The notes below the pieces were generated by a model. It was not told the origin of the DNA. It saw only the letters and a program-made list of their open reading frames with translations, and searched no databases. The position numbers and the translations under genes are program-made. Positions 61,797 to 64,000 of a DNA stretch of 64,000 nt are shown in pieces. The stretch is from Streptomyces sp. CCM_MD2014 (GTDB taxonomy: Bacteria > Actinomycetota > Actinomycetes > Streptomycetales > Streptomycetaceae), in contig NZ_CP009754.1 in the NCBI RefSeq assembly GCF_000772045.1, positions 4,278,001-4,342,000 of the forward strand. The letters run 5' to 3'. Numbering within the stretch: the first letter of the stretch is position 1; each line of letters begins with the position of its first letter.

Positions 61797-62059
61797 ACGG
61801 CGCGGACGGCGCCGACGGAACCGCGGTCGTGCGGATTCTGCGGGGCCGGCCCACCGCCGACGACATCGCCGCCCTCACGGCCGTCCTCCTCGCCCGCGCC
61901 GCCGCCCTCGGCGCCGCCCCGTCCGGCCCGGCCCGCCCCCGGCCGACCGCGGGCTGGCGCCGGCCGGAACGCGTCGCCGTGCACCGCGATCCCCGGGGCT
62001 GGCACACCGCCGGCGGCCCGCACGGCCGCACACCCACCGGAAAGGACCTCTCCCCATGA
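61793..62059 (+). CDS. Acyl-CoA carboxylase epsilon subunit
   Basis: An 88-aa protein with the epsilon signature VVRILRGRPTADDIAALTAVL and WRRPERVA, followed by a basic tail. Epsilon subunits stabilise and activate the alpha-beta carboxylase in actinobacteria. It overlaps the beta gene stop (GTGA) and the next ATG (ATGA). Confidence 0.88.
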   Translation: MNGADGADGTAVVRILRGRPTADDIAALTAVLLARAAALGAAPSGPARPRPTAGWRRPERVAVHRDPRGWHTAGGPHGRTPTGKDLSP

Positions 62060-62628
62060 CCCGCCCACCCTCCGGCCCCGCCGCCGACCCGGACACGGTC
62101 ACCCTCGCCCGGGCCGAGTTCGACGCCCTGCGCGCCCAGGTGCGGGCACTGAGCGACCGCACGGAGATCGCCGAACTGGTCGACCGCTACGTCACCCTGC
62201 TGGACACCCAGGACGAGCACGGTTTCGACGACGGCTGGCCGGCCGGGGTCTTCACCGAGGACTGCCTGCTGGAGTTCCCCGTCGGCACGCTGGAAGGACG
62301 GGAGGGCGCGGCCGCCTTCCACTTCGACCGCAAGTCCCGGTTCGCCCGGACCCATCACCTGGCGTCCAACTACGGCATCACCACGGACGGAGACACGGCC
62401 CGGATCCGCGTCCACCTCGTCGCCTCGCACGTGCACCACGAGGACGGCCCCGACCCCGGCGGCCGCTTCGACATCGGCGGACACAGCGAGGCCGAGGCGG
62501 TACGCACCCCGGACGGCTGGCGGATCCACCGCTGGCGGTTCCACCTGACGTGGTCGGACGGGGCCGGCCCGCGCCCCGGCCCCGAGGCGCGCGCCCTGCG
62601 CACCTCCCAGCCACGCCCCCGCACCTGA
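62056..62628 (+). CDS. NTF2-fold (SnoaL-like) protein
   Basis: A 190-aa NTF2-like protein: LSDRTEIAELVDRYVTLLD, VFTEDCLLEFPVGTLEGREG and RIRVHLVASHVHH. It is a paralogue of the 35907-36449 protein. Such proteins often act as dehydratases, cyclases or partners in aromatic polyketide tailoring. ATG overlaps the epsilon stop. Confidence 0.85.
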   Translation: MTRPPSGPAADPDTVTLARAEFDALRAQVRALSDRTEIAELVDRYVTLLDTQDEHGFDDGWPAGVFTEDCLLEFPVGTLEGREGAAAFHFDRKSRFARTHHLASNYGITTDGDTARIRVHLVASHVHHEDGPDPGGRFDIGGHSEAEAVRTPDGWRIHRWRFHLTWSDGAGPRPGPEARALRTSQPRPRT

Positions 62629-62657
62629 CCGACCGACACCGACGAAAGGACACCACC

Positions 62658-62984
62658 GTGCCGGGCAACCCCGTCACCCTCGACACCGACGCCCTGCGGG
62701 GCCTCCACGGCGCGGCCCGCGTGCGGGCCTTCGAGACGTTCCTGTGCCGCAGCCTGGCACCCCACCTCCACGTCCCGCCGGCCCACCGGGTCTCCCTGAC
62801 CCGGCCGCTGTACGCCCAGGGCATCGACTCGCTGACCGCGCTCGCCCTCCAGCGCACCCTGGAGTCGGCGCTGGGAGTCCCCGTCCCCTCGCACCACCTG
62901 CTGCGGGAACAGACCGTCGGGGAACTCGCCGCCGTCCTCAGCACCACGACGGAGCAGGAGACGTCCGAGGAGGCCACCGCCTGA
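62658..62984 (+). CDS. Third acyl/peptidyl carrier protein
   Basis: A 108-aa carrier with phosphopantetheine Ser in YAQGIDSLTALALQ and a helix-3 region VPVPSHHLLREQTV. It resembles type I PKS or NRPS carrier domains more than type II ACPs. Last gene of the cluster, with a terminator 83 bp downstream. Its cargo is unknown; no adenylating enzyme lies nearby. Confidence 0.85.
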   Translation: MPGNPVTLDTDALRGLHGAARVRAFETFLCRSLAPHLHVPPAHRVSLTRPLYAQGIDSLTALALQRTLESALGVPVPSHHLLREQTVGELAAVLSTTTEQETSEEATA

Positions 62985-63066
62985 TCACCGGCCACCGGAC
63001 GGCGGCCCTGTGAGTAAAGTCTCAGAACCCGGGAGCGCTCTCCCACGCTTCCCGGCGCACAGCAGA

Positions 63067-63097
63067 ACGGGGCGGCATCTTCGCGATGCCGCCCCGT
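63067..63097 (+). terminator. Terminator closing the polyketide cluster
   Basis: ACGGGGCGGCATC (63067-63079) pairs perfectly with 63085-63097 (13-bp stem, loop TTCGC), followed by CTTTTG. Confidence 0.9.
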
Positions 63098-63111
63098 CTT
63101 TTGCGTGTCCA

Positions 63112-63128
63112 GAGCATCTGACATGCTC
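63112..63128 (-). terminator. Small hairpin after tRNA-Leu
   Basis: GAGCAT (63112-63117) and ATGCTC (63123-63128) lie just 3' of the leftward tRNA gene and may end its transcript. Confidence 0.5.
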
Positions 63129-63130
63129 CG

Positions 63131-63217
63131 TGGTGCGCGAGGGGGGAGTTGAACCCCCACGCCCTTGCGGGCACTGGAACCTGAATCCAGCGCGTCTGCC
63201 TATTCCGCCACCCGCGC
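63131..63217 (-). tRNA. tRNA-Leu (anticodon CAG)
   Basis: An 87-nt class II tRNA with encoded CCA (63131-63133). Acceptor stem GCGCGGG/CTCGCGC, discriminator A, anticodon loop TTCAGGT on a CTGGA/TCCAG stem giving anticodon CAG, a long variable arm (TGCCCGCAAGGGCG) and the T loop GTTCAACTC. Its 3' end faces the polyketide cluster. Confidence 0.96.
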
Positions 63218-63781
63218 ATTGGGTGTGTCTTCCGGGCCTTTCCTTGCGGTCCGGCGCCTTCCGACACGAGAACATTAGCACGCTGGAAGGGGTCGATTCA
63301 CATCCCTTTCCCCGGGCGGACCGGTGCGGACCGGGGCGCCCGCCCTCCTTCGGGCACTCGTCCCCGTCCGTGGCCGTTCACGTATCAACCTCGTACCGGT
63401 CCGGCCCGTCTCCCCAGGAGCCGGTAGGGGACCGCGGTCAGGTGCGGGACACTGGTCTGCGGCCGCCTCTACGATCCTGGGCATGAGTACCTGAGGGAGC
63501 ACACCCGAAGGGCCCGCGGGAGTTCGAAGAAGAGCTCCGGCGGGAACGCGGGAACTCCGAGAGGCGTCGACACCCGTCGACCGGGCCGACAGGGGGAACC
63601 AGCCGATCGACCGGCGCGTGGATACGATCAGTAAGCAGTACCAGGTGGGCAGTGCGCGCACGCACCGCACGACGCGGAGCGGCACCGCGCAAGGCAGCAG
63701 CAGGCAAGGCAGCAGTACGCAGCACAGCACTACGCAGGACAGTGGCAGCGGACAGGACGGCAGCGACGGAGGAGGTGCCCC
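63218..63781 (+). other. Gene-free upstream region of fhaA
   Basis: A 564-bp stretch without a credible gene. It contains the leader and probably the promoter of the cell-division/FHA operon (a GGATACGATC -10-like stretch near 63620). A short GCAGCA-rich repeat tract with the 12-mer GCAAGGCAGCAG twice (63689-63700, 63704-63715) precedes a GGAGGTGCCC ribosome site. Confidence 0.6.
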
Positions 63782-64000
63782 ATGGGAGTCCTGAAGAAGT
63801 TCGAGCAGCGGCTCGAAGGCCTGGTCAACGGCACCTTCGCAAAGGTCTTCAAGTCCGAGGTGCAGCCCGTGGAGATCGCGGGAGCGCTTCAGCGTGAATG
63901 CGACAACAACGCGACCATCTGGAACCGCGACCGCACCGTCGTGCCCAACGACTTCATCGTGGAACTGAGCACGCCCGACTACGAGCGCCTCAGCCCCTAC
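63782..64000 (+). CDS. fhaA: FhaA-type DUF3662/FHA-domain protein (5' part only)
   Basis: The first 73 codons of FhaA. The N-terminus GVLKKFEQRLEGLVNGTFAKVFKSEVQPVEIAGALQREC is the DUF3662 domain; the C-terminal FHA domain lies beyond the window edge. FhaA binds phosphothreonine on PknB-type kinases or MviN and helps to regulate cell-wall synthesis. It normally heads the fhaAB-pstP-rodA-pbpA-pknAB operon near oriC. Confidence 0.92.
   Translation, partial: MGVLKKFEQRLEGLVNGTFAKVFKSEVQPVEIAGALQRECDNNATIWNRDRTVVPNDFIVELSTPDYERLSPY

Noticed and set aside
29523..62984. Sugar biosynthesis or glycosyltransferase genes expected for many angucyclines
   Set aside because: None found on either strand; the SDR at 29523 belongs by position to the butyrolactone block and not to deoxysugar synthesis.
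63131..63217. tRNA-Leu 3' end as attachment site, with a second copy expected near 29.4 kb
   Set aside because: Visual search of the left boundary found no repeat of the tRNA 3' sequence, and no integrase or excisionase gene of phage type lies in the cluster, so no attL/attR is claimed.

Overview
This window is high-GC actinobacterial DNA. Its codon use, SapB-free but typical Streptomyces gene families, GTG starts and stop/start overlaps (ATGA, GTGA) point to a Streptomyces chromosome. The left part (about 1-29.5 kb) and the last kilobase look like conserved core chromosome. From memory, not checked, the order resembles the S. coelicolor region around SCO3818-SCO3844, which lies close to oriC. 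A perfect 14-bp parS site at 11038-11051 and the fhaA start at the right edge fit an origin-proximal position.

Core part, left to right: an orphan NarL-type response regulator; a flavin-binding-type small protein; two divergent membrane Ser/Thr kinases; the proteasome activator Bpa; a secreted or anchored low-complexity protein; a quinone oxidoreductase; a DrrAB-type ABC exporter; an RCK potassium channel, MoeA and a MobA-like fusion; a branched-chain 2-oxoacid dehydrogenase operon (bkdABC) with a divergent Lrp-type regulator; a TetR regulator with a 3-hydroxyacyl-CoA dehydrogenase and a divergent paaN; an rRNA/tRNA methyltransferase with an HTTM/DUF5819 membrane pair; a rhodanese; a J-domain-like protein; a DUF2252 protein; and a secreted intradiol dioxygenase with a carbohydrate/lignin-binding tail.

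From about 29.5 to 63.0 kb lies a type II polyketide gene cluster, set between that core and a tRNA-Leu(CAG). It opens with a butyrolactone signalling and regulation block: an AfsA-type synthase, an SDR reductase, a JadR1-like OmpR regulator, two TetR regulators and a small regulatory pair. Several butyrolactone-receptor-like palindromes sit in its promoters. Next come accessory redox, NTF2-fold and transport genes, then a tandem-MarR regulator. The biosynthetic operon follows: FAD halogenase, flavin reductase, biotin carboxylase subunit, questin-oxidase-like protein, FAD oxygenase, TcmI cyclase, KS-alpha, KS-beta, ACP, ketoreductase, aromatase/cyclase and an oxygenase-reductase fusion. This E-F-A-B-C-D-L-M order is the signature of angucycline clusters. 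The operon ends with an exporter, two further carrier proteins, a phosphopantetheinyl transferase, the acyl-CoA carboxylase beta and epsilon subunits, and an NTF2-fold protein.

Working model (inference): the two halves of a dedicated acyl-CoA carboxylase supply malonyl-CoA. The minimal PKS, KR and cyclases make a benz[a]anthracene core. The oxygenases, the reductase fusion and possibly the questin-oxidase-like protein modify it or cleave a ring, and the halogenase chlorinates it. No glycosyltransferase or deoxysugar gene is present, so the product is probably an unglycosylated, chlorinated angucyclinone or a rearranged derivative. Two operons in the cluster share an identically spaced promoter-like element followed by a strong intrinsic terminator in the leader, which may be an undescribed control arrangement.
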